A DNA stretch of 64,000 bases from JALZVT01 sp039029135. GTDB taxonomy: Bacteria; Pseudomonadota; Gammaproteobacteria; Pseudomonadales; Azotimanducaceae. The translations under genes and the position numbers were made by a program. Positions 8,788-21,300 of this stretch are shown piece after piece (the first letter of the stretch is position 1; each line of letters begins with the position of its first letter). A model generated the notes under the pieces. That model searched no databases. It was given only the letters and a program-made list of their open reading frames with translations, and was not told the origin of the DNA. Location of the stretch: the NCBI GenBank assembly GCA_039029135.1, contig JBCCGT010000023.1, positions 1-64,000 of the forward strand, read 5' to 3'.

Positions 8788-11517
8788 GTGAAAACCAACC
8801 AAGGACACCCCAGGTCGCGGTTTCACTGGCTGCTCTCTTCGGTCCTGCTTCTCGTCGGCACGAACGCCGGCGCGAATCTGGTCCCGAGCCCCAGTTTCGA
8901 AAACGCCAACGATTGGGACGTCGACACTAACCATCAGATCGTCAACTCCGACGCTCGCAGCGGATCCAAAGCGCTGCGACTGACGAGCACGGGCGAGTCC
9001 AAGAGCTACACCACCTGGTCGAAGAAGATCAGCGCAACCCAGGGCGAGGAGTTTCGGCTCAACGTCTTTGTAAAGGCGCGTAATCTTCAAGCCGGCCCCG
9101 GTCTCACACCGCTGGCCATGATGCGCTTCCGCGACGGCGGCGGCTTCGTGCTCAACCACGCCGGCAAGCGCACCGAAGGCTACCGCTGGCCGCCGTATCC
9201 CAACGGCGCCAACGGCACCTACGGGTACACCGATTCGAACATGGCGATCCGCTTCCAGATGACCGATAAGGGCGACGCCTTCGAAGTCGGCTTCCGGACG
9301 TGGTTTGACAACACCGCCGGCCTGACCTTCTTCGACGACGTCGAGGTCGTAAAGGTCGATTTCCCGCGCCGTGGCGGCCTCGTGCAAACGCTGCAGGCAG
9401 AAAACGCCAATCCGATCGTAAAGGGAGTCGTCAGCTCGACGGAAAACGAATACACCGGCACCGGCTACGTCGACGTGACGGGCAACAACGCCGAGCTCAC
9501 CTGGAAAAACGTGCAGAGCAGCGGCGGCAATCGCATATTCTCGGTGCGCTACTCGCGTGAGGGGTTCGACCGGCCGATGACGCTGTTCATCAACGGCCAG
9601 CAGGTCGGCTCTGCGACCGCGCTGCCGACCGGCAGGCGCGGCGTATACGCCACATACGACTTCGAGGCCAACGTGCCGGCAGGCAACAACACCATCAAGC
9701 TGGTCGTCGGCAAAGGCGGCGGCCCGCTGGGTCAACCGCTGATCGACAAGATCACGGTGTTCGCGCTATCTGGCAGCAACCCACCGCCACCGCCGCCACC
9801 GCCGCCGGGCGGCGAACCGCCGGCCGCGCCGGCGAGCATCAGCGCCTCCGACGGCCAGTTCACCGACCGTGTACAGGTCGACTGGAGCGCGTCTAACGGC
9901 GCAACGCGCTACGAATTGCACCGCCGCAACGGTTCGGGCACCGGCAGCCTCGTGGCGGACACCGCGTCCACGAGCTATGCGGACAACAACGCAACGCCGC
10001 TGACGGCTTACGAATATCGGGCGCGCGCTTGCAACGACGACGGCTGCAGCGGCTATACCGCGTGGGAAGCCGGCAGCCGCGGCGACTCGGGCGGCGGCGG
10101 CAATCCGGGTGGCATGGGTTCGCTCAGCGGCACCATTGCGCCGTCGAGTGCCAACGCCAACCTAAGCGTGAACACGGCCGACTGGATCAAGCCCGGCGCG
10201 ACGACCGTGCGCAAAGCCAACATGATGCAGATCTCTGCAATCAGCGGCCTGGGTGGCACCGAAGGCCTATCCTATACGTCTGCTCGCTACGGCCACTCCT
10301 GGCAGGGTGGTTCACCGAACGCGACAGGCAATAACTCCAAGACAGGCATTCGGGTCTTCAACGACAATCGCGGCCTGCAGTTCTCTGCACCGGCGAGCAC
10401 GACGAACCGCACGCTGAAGATCTGGCTGACCGGTCGCGGCAAGGGCAGTTCGCCGTTCAGCGCCACGATCAGCGCAGAGCTCTCCGACGGCTCGGCATCC
10501 GTCTACAGCACCACGCTAGACGAACCCGGCACGAAGAAGTTCGGCCGCCTGATCACGCTCAGCTATGCCTCTGACGGTGGCAACGAGAATCTCGTCGTCA
10601 GCGTCATGAAGAATGGCGGCGCGTTCGTGGCGATCGATGCGATCACCCTCGAAGGCGGGGACGACGTGAATCAGCCGCCTTCGCTGAGCGTGCCGGCAAT
10701 GGTCACGATCGTTGAAGGGGATCCGCTGCATATCGATCTGAGCGCCGACGACCCCGAAGGTGGCGCCGTCACCTTCAGCTACAGCCCGAGCAACGCGCTG
10801 CCGGGCAACGCGCCCAGCCTGACCGACGCCGGCAGCGGCGTGGCCGCCTTCGACTGGCAGAGCCAGCTCGGCGATGCGGGCGAATACACGGTGTCCTTCA
10901 CGGCCATGGACGAGGACATGATGGCGACCACCCGCTCGGTGACGATCAAGGTCACGCCGGTCGGCGGCGCGGAGGGCTCGCTAAGCGCAAGCGCAACGGA
11001 AGTCACCGAGACCTTCATCGATCTCAGTGGTTCGTTCATCAAGTACGCGCCCACCAAAACGGTCGAAGAGGCCACCAACGCCGCTGGCGCCCAGCCCTTC
11101 AGTTCGATCATGCGGTTGGGACAGGCGCTGGGACCCCGATCGTCCAAGAGCCGCGCCCGCTACTCCTGGACCGGCGTACCGACCAACGGCAACCGAGTAC
11201 GTGGCGGCGTTCGCGTATTCGATCCGATGCCCGTTGGCCTAGCGGTCGAAATCGATGCCGACGCTTCGCAGAATAGCGCTCGCGTCTACATCGGCGTTCA
11301 GGATGTCGTGGCGCGCGCGGTGGTATCGCTGTCTGATGGCAGCGCGCCGTCGCAGACAGTCGACATCGATAGGCGTGGCGGCACGATCCAGACCTACGCG
11401 CTCGATATCGACTATTCGGCCGCTGGCAGTGCGAAGGTCGTCGTGCAGCTGTACGTCCTCGAAGAAACCGACGACGACCTGATTGGCTGGGTTCAGTTCG
11501 AGGCTGCGCAGCAGTAG
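8788..11517 (+). CDS. Secreted modular protein: carbohydrate-binding-like N-terminus, FN3, two DWxHWG-type modules and a cadherin-like repeat
   Basis: A 909-residue exported protein. It begins at a GTG with AGGG about eight bases upstream and carries a signal peptide (HWLLSSVLLLVGTNAGA). The order is a CBM4/9-like beta-sandwich (about 30-190, beginning NLVPSPSFENANDW), a CBM6/35-like domain (about 195-330, LQAENANPIV...YTGTGYVDVTG), a run of nine prolines, and an FN3 domain (about 345-435). Then come a module with ADWIK at 465, one cadherin-like repeat (NQPPSLSVPAMV...), and a final module that has lost the DW motif. The first 430 residues parallel the giant protein at 12349. Catalytic residues are not apparent. 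Glycan binding is inferred from the two N-terminal domains. Confidence 0.8.
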   Translation: MKTNQGHPRSRFHWLLSSVLLLVGTNAGANLVPSPSFENANDWDVDTNHQIVNSDARSGSKALRLTSTGESKSYTTWSKKISATQGEEFRLNVFVKARNLQAGPGLTPLAMMRFRDGGGFVLNHAGKRTEGYRWPPYPNGANGTYGYTDSNMAIRFQMTDKGDAFEVGFRTWFDNTAGLTFFDDVEVVKVDFPRRGGLVQTLQAENANPIVKGVVSSTENEYTGTGYVDVTGNNAELTWKNVQSSGGNRIFSVRYSREGFDRPMTLFINGQQVGSATALPTGRRGVYATYDFEANVPAGNNTIKLVVGKGGGPLGQPLIDKITVFALSGSNPPPPPPPPPGGEPPAAPASISASDGQFTDRVQVDWSASNGATRYELHRRNGSGTGSLVADTASTSYADNNATPLTAYEYRARACNDDGCSGYTAWEAGSRGDSGGGGNPGGMGSLSGTIAPSSANANLSVNTADWIKPGATTVRKANMMQISAISGLGGTEGLSYTSARYGHSWQGGSPNATGNNSKTGIRVFNDNRGLQFSAPASTTNRTLKIWLTGRGKGSSPFSATISAELSDGSASVYSTTLDEPGTKKFGRLITLSYASDGGNENLVVSVMKNGGAFVAIDAITLEGGDDVNQPPSLSVPAMVTIVEGDPLHIDLSADDPEGGAVTFSYSPSNALPGNAPSLTDAGSGVAAFDWQSQLGDAGEYTVSFTAMDEDMMATTRSVTIKVTPVGGAEGSLSASATEVTETFIDLSGSFIKYAPTKTVEEATNAAGAQPFSSIMRLGQALGPRSSKSRARYSWTGVPTNGNRVRGGVRVFDPMPVGLAVEIDADASQNSARVYIGVQDVVARAVVSLSDGSAPSQTVDIDRRGGTIQTYALDIDYSAAGSAKVVVQLYVLEETDDDLIGWVQFEAAQQ

Positions 11518-11561
11518 CCAACAACGCCGGCCGCAGCGCGCGGCCGGTAACCTAGTCGCGA

Positions 11562-11596
11562 AGACCCGCGATGTTCGCATCGCGGGTCTTTTTTTT
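11562..11596 (+). terminator. Strong Rho-independent terminator with UUCG tetraloop
   Basis: AGACCCGCGATG, TTCG, CATCGCGGGTCT form a perfect 12-bp stem capped by a TTCG tetraloop, followed by a run of eight T. It lies 45 bases after the 909-residue gene, so the giant gene downstream needs its own promoter. Confidence 0.93.
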
Positions 11597-12348
11597 GCGC
11601 GGGCGTCGGCGCGTGTCCATCGCGTTCGTGTCGTCCTAGTCCCCCCTTCCCTTCTACTCCATCCCAATTTCACGCCACTCGCGTCGGTCTGATCGCGGCG
11701 TGCGGCTGCCGCACGAACAAGTGTTTACACCGCGAGGAGAGGCTATTCATGCGGCGTGCTGCGACGCACAGAACGTAGCCGAAGCCGATCACAGTCAGGC
11801 AGCGGCACGCCTTTTCTAAACGTCTGATCAGGTCGCAGCCGCACGCTCGTTTATCGATCAATTTCGCAAATCGTGCGTTTAGAAACGGGTGTTAACGAGA
11901 ACCGTTCGTCGGGTGAGTCGCACCGAAAGTCTCACAATCTTTAACAAAAACGCAGCGCTTGCGAGATGATTTACGCAACTTAAATGTCTTATTTTAACAA
12001 CCGGAAATCGACGCTCTTCCGCCTGCGGGCACGATCGCGAGGATTACAAAAGCGCCACAACACAACGACTGAACTTGTGAGGCCAGTCAATTTTGCTGAT
12101 GAAGCGCTTCTATACCATCGCGACAAGAAAAAAGGACTCGAGTTTCGAAGACGAACACATTCCACAGATCCACTGCACCCCAATGAGCGGATTTGGACCG
12201 CGCCGAACTTCGGTTCGACGCGGTTTTCGCTGCAATTTTTGCAGCGAGGTCGGCGCGCGCCGACAAAGAAGTGTGTTCATAGACGTTCTCAAGTGAAAAC
12301 GAAGCAAGCGCATTCGTAGTGAAGAAGTACACGAGAAGGACCCAGATC
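11597..12348 (+). other. Long leader/promoter region of the giant gene
   Basis: The 752 bases between the terminator and the giant gene hold no convincing gene. There is a short 8-bp perfect dyad at 11699-11715, an AT-rich stretch at about 11930-12000 that could hold a promoter (TTGCGA, 16 bases, TAAATG is a weak candidate), and a cluster of three dyads at 12197-12264. The ribosome site AGAAGGA is at 12334-12340. Confidence 0.5.
12197..12264 (+). promoter_or_regulatory. Three consecutive dyads in the giant gene's leader
   Basis: First, a stem-loop at 12197-12224: ACCGCG and CGAAC pair with GTTCG and CGCGGT across one C-A mismatch, capped by TTCG and followed by T residues. Second, CGCTGCAA, TTT, TTGCAGCG at 12228-12246, a perfect 8-bp stem. 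Third, the perfect 16-base palindrome GTCGGCGCGCGCCGAC at 12249-12264. They end 84 bases before the preferred start. They could form a structured 5' untranslated region, an attenuator or protein-binding sites. Confidence 0.5.
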
Positions 12349-15300
12349 GTGAATCGCAAATCGCATTTCGCCGTTGCACTCAAGCTCTGCCTCATGGTCG
12401 GTTTCGGCCTGGGCGCAACGCAGGCTGCAGCAAACCTCATCAACGACCCGAGCTTTGAGGGCACCAACGCGAACTGGCAGCTGGTCGACGCGACCACGAC
12501 GTTCGTGAGCAGCCCGGTCCGCACCGGATCGAAAGCTCTGTCGCTATTGCACACCGGCGACGGCGTGACGGCGAACACAAAAACGGTCTGGCAGGTCAAC
12601 GCCGCCCAGGTCACGCCGGGGCAGGAATACACCTACTCCGTGTGGATCGAGGGCAGCGGCCTGACGGGCTCGTCCAGCGGCGGCCGAGCGCTTGCGGTCG
12701 TGCGCTGGAGAGACGCGAACGACGTGACCATCAAGACCTTCACCGGTCTCGTCGCGCAGGAGAGTTTTCGCTTCGCCAACTTCGGGACCTACAGCTACAC
12801 CCAAGACAACATGGTGATGCACATCCAGGCGCCCGCGCGGGCGTTTTCGGTGGACATCGGCTTTCGTTCCTGGCGCGAGACCACGGGCGGCACGTCGTAT
12901 TGGGACGACGTCTCACTGCTTCGCCGCACGCAGAATTTCAACAACCGCGGCGATCGCCTCGTCAGCTATGAGGCCGAGGACGCGGACATCATCACCAATT
13001 CGTCCGTGCTTTCGGACCACATCGACTACACGGGCACGGGCTACGTCGACGTTACCGACGATCAGGCGATCATCGAATGGAACAACGTCGGCCAGGGTAC
13101 CGGTCGCACGATCGCCGTGCGTTTCAGCTGGGAAGGCAATCCGCGCCCGATAGCGCTCTTGATCAACGGCACGCAGGTCGACAGCGACACGCCGATCCCG
13201 ACGGGCCGTCGCGGCACCTGGGCGTCGCATATCTTCACCAACGTCGATCTGCCGCTGACGAACAACACCGTCCGCCTGATCGTCGGCAAGACCGGCGAAG
13301 AAAAATCCCAGCCGATGATCGACAAGATCGACATCCACGACACGTCAAGCGGCGGCCCGGCGTCGGCGCCGCAGAACGTCTCCGCGAGCAACATGACCTT
13401 CAGCGATCGCGTCCAGCTCAACTGGGATCCGGTGATCGGCGCGAGCCGCTACGAGGTCTTCCGCTCGACCGTCTCGGGCAACATCGGCACCCTGTACGCG
13501 GGCGTCAACGGCCCCGAGTTTGCAGACACGGACGCGGCCGAGCAGGTCACGTATTACTACCAGGTCAAGGCCTGCAACAACGATGACGAGACGCTGCCGG
13601 GCACCTGTTCCGTGCTCAGCAGCCAGGTGTCGGGCGTGCGCGACGTCGACCCCTCGATCCTCACCGTCGTCAACGACAACATCTCGAACGGCACGACCGT
13701 CGACCTGACGGCGCTGGGTGCGTCCGACTGGCGCCACTGGGCGCTGTCGAGCGCCAGCACGTCGAACCGCAAGGCGACGCTGCCCGCGCCGATCATCCCC
13801 GACTTCACCACGATCGGCGGCGCCAATCCGCAGCTCTACACCGCCAGCCGCGCCGACTACACCTGGAGCGACGGCGTACCCACGGCGTCGGTCACCACAT
13901 CGAACGGTCTGCGCATGGCGGACGAGGGCGTGGGCCTGCAGATGGTTCTGCCGGCGGACCGCTCGCCGCGCACGCTCGTGATGTACGTCGGCGTCGACGC
14001 GAGCTCAGGCCGCTTCACCGCGACGCTATCCGACAACAGCAAGCCCGCGGTGATCGAGACGATCACCCAGGCGAGCGGCAAGCGCACGCGACGCCTGACG
14101 ATCAACTATGCCGCTGCATCCGCGGGTCAGACGCTGACCGTTTCATACGTCAAGCTGGACAACAGCGGCGGCATCTACTGGGACGCTGCGACGATCGACG
14201 TACCGAACGTCGCGCCCGTATGGACCAGCATCCCGACCCAGACGGTTACCGAGGGCGCGAGCATCAGCGTTCCCTTCACGGCGACCGACAACGACGGCCC
14301 CAGCCCGATCACGATCACGCAGACCAACACGCTGCCGGGTTCGCCGACGAATATCCTGACCGATAACGGCAACGGCACCGGTTCGATCAACTGGACCTCC
14401 GGTATCACCGACGCGACCAACTCGCCGTACACGGTGACGCTGACCGCAACCGACGGCGCGGGCGCCTCGGACAGCACGACGTTCAGCATCAACGTGCAGC
14501 CGAACGCCGCGCCGGTGATCACGCCAATCAGCGACGTCATCGTCGTCGACGACGGCACGGTCAACGTCGGCGTCACCGCGACCGACAGCGACGGTCCCGC
14601 GCCGATCACGCTGAGCCAGGCCAACAACATCCCGGGCAATCCGAACATCCTGATCGACCTGCCGCCGGTCGGCGACGGCGACGCGACCATCGCCTGGAGC
14701 CCCAACGGCGTGGTTCCGCCGGGCACCTATCAGGTCACGGTTACCGCGACGGACGGCGACGGCGCCGCCAGCTCGACCCAGTTCAACATCCAGGTAGTGG
14801 CCAGCGCGCCGCCGGTCCTGAACCCCATTGGCGACCAGTCGGTGATCGAACAGCGCGTGCTCACCGTGCCGCTGTCGGCCAGCGACAGCGACAGCGCGCC
14901 GCCGCTCACCTTCAGCGCGACCAGCAACCTGCCGGGCAATCCGAGTCTCATCACGAGCACCGGACCAGCAACGGCGAATCTGATCTACACCCCGAACCAG
15001 GGTGACGTGGGCGTCTTCTCGGTCACCGTGACGGTGACCGATACCGACAACACGCCGACCAGCGAGACCTTCTCGATCACGGTGAATCCCAATCAGTCGC
15101 CCTCGCTGACCGCGATTCCGCCGCAGACCGCGGTTGAGAATCAGGAGCTGAGCATCGCGCTGTCCGCAAACGATCCGGACGGACCGCTGCCCATCGTGCT
15201 GAGCGAGACCAACGCGCTGCCCGGCAGCGCCACCATCGACGATGGCGGCAGCGGCACAGGCACCTTCCGCTACACCCCCGCAGTAGGCGAAAGCGCCGGC

Positions 15301-18300
15301 GGGCCGTACAGCGTGACCATCACCGCGACGGACGACGACGGCGCGACGGACACCACCTCGTTCACGATCAACGTGATCCCGAACGAGGCGCCGACCCTCA
15401 CCGCCATCGGTCCTCAGACCGTGCGCGAACAGTCTGCGCTGATCATCAACCTGCAGGCGACCGATGCGACCGGACCGAATCCGCTGACGCTGACGCAGAC
15501 CAACACCCTGCCCGGCACCCCCGGCGGGCTGATCAACGACATGGGCGACGGCACCGGCACGCTGACCTGGACACCGGCGGCGAACGACAGCAACAACTCG
15601 CCTTACACCATAACCGTGACCGCCACCGACGGCGAAGGCCTGACCGCGACGGAGACATTTGCAGTCACCGTCCTGCCGCAGGGCTTCGGCGGTACGTTGA
15701 CGGGCACCGGCGGCACGCCGCCAGATCCCGTCAATCTGACGCTCGAGGGCACCACCGACTGGATCCACATGGGCCGCAACAGCGTTGCAAGCGAGATCAA
15801 CCGCAAGAACAACGTGCCGCAGCTCATCACGCCGTTCGCCCCGTTCAACGACGCGAATCCGTTCGCCACGAACAACCGCAGCGACTACACCTGGACCGAC
15901 GGCACGCCGACCGCGCAGGACACCAGCGACAACAAGGGCCTGCGGGTACTAACGATTAACAAGGGCTTCCAGTTCTCCGTACCGGCCGGCCTGTCCGATC
16001 GAACGCTGAAGGTCTACATCAGCGCCCAGGACGCCATCGGAGAGTTCCGCGCATCGCTATCCGATGCCAGCGCACCCGACTGGGTGAACAACATCACGGC
16101 GCCGAGCAGCCGCCAGCTACGCGTGTTTACGATCACGTACGCCGCGGGATTACCGGGGCAGACGCTGAATCTTGAGTTCGAGATGACCACCAGCAACGGT
16201 GGCTACATCGGCCTGGACGCGGCGGCGCTGGACTCGTCGAACGATACGCCGGTCTTCGCCACCATCAGCGACCAGATCGCCGTCGAGAATCAGCAGCTCA
16301 CCTTCCCCGTGACCGCAACGGACTCGCTGCCGACGCCGAACGCCCTGACCATGACCGTGGCTTCCAACCTGCCCGGCAACCCGACCGTCCTGACGAACAA
16401 CCAGAACGGCAGCGAAACCTTCAGCTACACCCCGGCGCCGGGTGACGCGGGCGTCTACAGCGTATCGATCACCGCGACCGACGCAGACGGCGAAGCCGCG
16501 GTAGAGAACTTCAACGTCACCGTTGCGGCCAACACGCCGCCGACGCTCGACCCGATCAGCGATCAGGCAAGCATTGAAGGCCAGGCGATCAGCGTCACGC
16601 TGACCGCGACCGATGTCGACGGTCCCGCGCCGCTGAATCTGTCGTTTACGAGTGACATGCCGGCGGGCAATCAGCCTTCGCTGACCGACGACGGTCTAGG
16701 CAACGGCACGCTGAGCTGGACGCCGCAATCGGGCGATACCAGCGGCAGCCCGTACACGGTGACGGTCACCGCGACCGACAGCGACAGCATCACCCCGCTG
16801 TCGGCAAGCCAGACCTTCCAGGTCACACTGACCGCCTCGACGCCGCCAGTGCTGGCACCGATTGGGGATCTGACGATCATCGAGAACCGGCCGCTGAACG
16901 TCGCCCTGTCCGCGACCGACACGGACGGCCCGCTGCCGCTGAACTTCAGCGACAGCAACGATATCGGCCAGTCACTGATCGCCAACGACAACAACGCGGG
17001 TTCCGCGAATCTGCAGTGGACGCCGCCTGTCGGCGCGTCCGCCAACAGCCCCTATACGCAGACGGTGACGATCTCCGACGCCGGGGGCACCACCGACAGC
17101 GAAACCATCAGCATCAACGTGCTGGCGAACACGCCGCCGACGCTGAATCCGATCGGCGATCAGAACGTGGTGCAGAACTCCACGCTGTTCCTGACGCTAG
17201 GCGCGACCGATCCGGACGGCCTGTTCCCGGTCACCTTCAGCCAGACCAACACGCTGCCGGGTTCCCCGAACATACTCACCGACAACAACAACGGCTCGGC
17301 GACGGTCATCTGGACCGCCGGCAGCAACGACGCCGCGAACGCGGGCAACCCGTTCTCGGTCACCGTCACGGTCACCGACAACGACGGCGCGACGGCCGTC
17401 GAAACGTTCACGGTTCGCGTGACCACGAGCCAGGCGCCGCAGCTCGCGCCTATCGGCAATCAAAACGCCGTCGAACAGATTCCGCTGGATCTCAGCTTCT
17501 CGGCCACCGATCCCGACACGACCGGTACGCTGGTCTACTCGATGGTGCACAACCTGCCGGGCACGCCGATCCTGAACGACATGGGTGACGGCACGGCAAC
17601 CTTTAGCTGGGGCCCGCAGGTCGGCGACGCCGCAGGTGGTCCCTATCAGGTCACCATCACCGTGACGGACGACGGCGGCAACGGCACGGCCGATTCGGAG
17701 ACGTTCACAGTCAACGTCGCGCCGAACACGTCGCCGGTGCTGGATCCGATCGGCCAGCAGACCGCGGTCGAGAACGTGACATTCACCATCGGCCTGACGG
17801 CATCCGACGACGGCACCAATCCGGTGACGTTCAGCCAGACCAACAATCTGCCGAACTCGCCCAACATCCTGACGGACAACGGGGACAACACGGCCACGCT
17901 CAGCTACATGCCGGGCCTGGACGAGAATCTCAATTCGCCCTACAGCGTGACGATTACGGTGACCGACGAGAACGGCACTCAGGACAGCGAGACGTTCTCC
18001 CTGTTCGTCGTTCGCGGTGGCCGCCTGACCGGCTCCGCGCTTACCGCGCCCGCCACCGTCGACCTGACCACTCAGGGTGTGGACGACTGGGTACACTTCG
18101 GCCTCGGCGGCGACAACGCCGTTAACCGCAAGTCGGGCGTACCTACGCAAATACCGCTGTGGTCCGCGATCAACGCCGCCACGCCGGTTACGGGCAGCGT
18201 CTCGGAGACCGACTACAGCTGGCTGGACGGCACGCCGCAGGGCAACGCGACCACCGACTTCACGATTCGCGTCTTTGAACAGGATCGCGGCTTCAGCTTG

Positions 18301-21300
18301 TCGCTGCCGGCTTCGCGCTCCGAGCGCATTGCGCGCATCTACGTCACCACGTCGAGTTCGGCAGGTGTCTTCAGCGCAACGCTCAGCGATTCGAGCGCGC
18401 CCCTGTTCACGACAACCATTCCTTCTGGTAGCCGCGAAACCCGCGAGATTACCCTGGTCTACCGCACCGGTTCCTCGAACCAGACGATCGATCTCACCTG
18501 GGTCAAGCAAGGCGCGGGCGGCTTCATCGCGCTCGATGCGATCACGCTCGAGAACCTCAACGCGGCGCCCGCTCTGCCGGCGATCGGCGATCAGACGCTG
18601 GTCGAAAACCAGGACTGGAGCGTCGCGCTGAACGCGACCGACAGCGACGGCCCCGCGCCGATCACGATCTCGCAGATCAACAATCTGCCGGGTCTGCCGG
18701 ACATTCTCACCGACAACGGTGACGGTACGGGCAGCCTGGACTGGACGCCCGCCGTCGGCGACGCCGGCAACTACCAGATCACGCTGACCGTTCAGGATGG
18801 CGTGGGCGAGGCCGCCGTGCAGGTCATCGGCATCACGGTCAATGCCAACACGCCGCCGACGATCGATCCGATCGCCGACTTCGCGGCGCTCGAGACCGAC
18901 TCGATCTCCGTCAACGTCACCGCGACGGACAGCGACGGGCCGATGCCCATCACGCTGACCATGACCAGCAACGATACGGCCGGTACGTTCACCGACAACG
19001 GCAGCGGCAACGGCGTGTTCAGCTGGAATCCGGTCGGCGGCGAGTCCGCGAACAGCCCCTTCACGGTGGAGATCACCGCGGAAGACGGCGACAACGCGAC
19101 CAGCACCGAGACCTTCCAGATTTCGATGACGGCCAGCCTGCCGCCGACCCTGGATCCGATCGGTAACCAGACCGTGATCGAGGCGCGTACGCTCACCGTG
19201 CCCCTGACAGCGAGCGATCCCGAGAATACGGCGCTGACGTTCACCGACATCAGCGGCATCGGCAGCAGCATCATCGACAACAACGACAAGCTGCTGTGGA
19301 CGCCCCCGCCCGGTTCCGCCGGGGTCTTCCCGATTACGGTGACGGTCACCGACGCGAGCGGTACGAGCGACAGCGAGACGTTCAACATCACCGTGCTGGC
19401 CGATCAGTCGCCGGTGCTCGCACCGATCGGCAATCAGTCCGCATTCGAGAATGCGCCGTTCATGGCGACGTTCAGCGCAACGGACCCGGACGGCTCCGTA
19501 CCGGTGGTGTTCACGCAGTCGAACAACCTGCCGATCTCGGCTAGTCCGCAATTCACGGACAACAACGACAACACGGCGACGCTGGTTCTGAATGCGGTCG
19601 ACGGCGATCAGGGCAACTACACGATGTCCGTGACCGTGCGCGACAGCTTCAACAACTTCGCGACCGAGACCTTCCAAGTCTCGATCACGCCGAGCCTGCC
19701 GCCCGTGTTCACGCCGATCCCGGATCAGACCGCGACGGAAGGCCAGAACATGGCCATCAGCGTGCTGGTGACGGACAGCGACGGCCCTGCCCCGCTGACC
19801 ATCACGGAAACAAACACGCTGCCCGGCGCTCCGAGCATCCTCACCGACAACGGCGGCGGCAACGCGACGATCAACTGGATTCCCCAGCCGGGCGACTCCT
19901 TCGCAGGCCCGTACAGCGTCACGCTGACGGCCACCGACGGCGCGGGACAGAGCTCGACGGAGAGCTTCAACGTCGACGTCCGTCGCGACGGCATGCTGAC
20001 GCTGACCCAGGTCGCGCAGGACGGCCAAACGATCAACCTGACCAACGAAGGCCCGACCGACTGGGTCCACTGGGGTCTGGGCGGCAACAGCGCCATCGAT
20101 CGCAAGTCCGGCGTAACCGCGCAGATCAGTAACTTCACGATCATCGGCGACGCCAACCCGACGTCGAGCGGTGCGATCGATGCGGACTACGCCTGGAACG
20201 ACGGCATTCCCAATGCTTTCGAAGGCGGCACCAGCACCGGTCTGCGCGTCTTCGACGCCGGCCGCGGCTTCCAGATCACCGCACCGGCCGGCCTGTCCGA
20301 GCGCACCCTGAAGCTGTATCTGGGTGTTCAGAAGACGACGGGTGTGGTGACGGCCAGCATCACCGACGGCAGCGTCGCCGACGCGACCATCAACCTGGAG
20401 CAGCCCTCCGGCAAGAGCAGCCGCGCGGTGACCATCGTCTATAAGGCGGGCACCAACAATCAGACGCTGACGGTGAGCTTCACCAAGCCCGGCAGCGGCG
20501 GCTGGATCGCCCTCGAGTCTGCGGCGCTCGTCGCAACGAACGCCGACCCGGTCATCCAGACCATTGCCGACCAGAACGCGATCGAAGGCAACAGCCTGAC
20601 CGTCGCGCTGTCCGCGACGGACGATGGCCCGGCACCGCTGACCTGGACGCAGACGAACAATCTGCCGAATAACCCGGACATCACGCTGACGGACTTCGGC
20701 AGCGGTCAGGGCGAGATCGTCTACAACCCGCTGGTCGGCGACACGGGCACCTATCAGGTGACGGTGACCGCGACCGACGCGGCTCTGCAGTCGTCGAGCG
20801 AAACGTTCAACATCACAATCGGTGCGAACGTCGACCCGACCATCGTCCCCATCGACGATCAGGACGGCGTGGCTAACAACCAGCTCACCGTCAACGTGGC
20901 TGCGAACGACGTCGACGGACCGGGTGCGCCGGCGCTGACGCAGAACAACAATATTCCGGGCGATCCGGTGAGCCTCGTCGATAACGGCGACGGCACCGGT
21001 ACGATCACCTGGACACCGGCTCCCGGCGATGCGGGTAACACCTACGCCATTACGCTGGTGGCCACCGACGGCGTCGGCAACACGGCGATCGAGACCTTCA
21101 GCATCACGGTCACGGCGAGCTTCGTGCCCGTCCTGAGTCCGATCCCGCCGCTGATGGTGATCGAGGACCGTCAGGTCACAGCACCCGTTTCGGCGACCGA
21201 CGCGGACGGCAACGGCACGATCACGCTGAGCGAGAACAGCAGCACGATCGGCCAGTCGATCCTGACTGACAGCGGCAGCGGTGTGGGTATGCTGTCCTGG

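Noticed and set aside
9781..9815. Proline-codon run as a possible simple-sequence phase-variation tract
   Set aside because: The CCG/CCA mixture is not a uniform repeat and encodes an ordinary Pro linker between domains.
12319..12348. Earlier GTG start of the giant gene
   Set aside because: It has no ribosome site, whereas the GTG at 12349 has AGAAGGA eight bases upstream and begins a standard signal peptide.
14143..15768. Antisense open frame of about 540 residues
   Set aside because: Low-complexity Arg/Gly/Val content opposite clear cadherin-like repeats.
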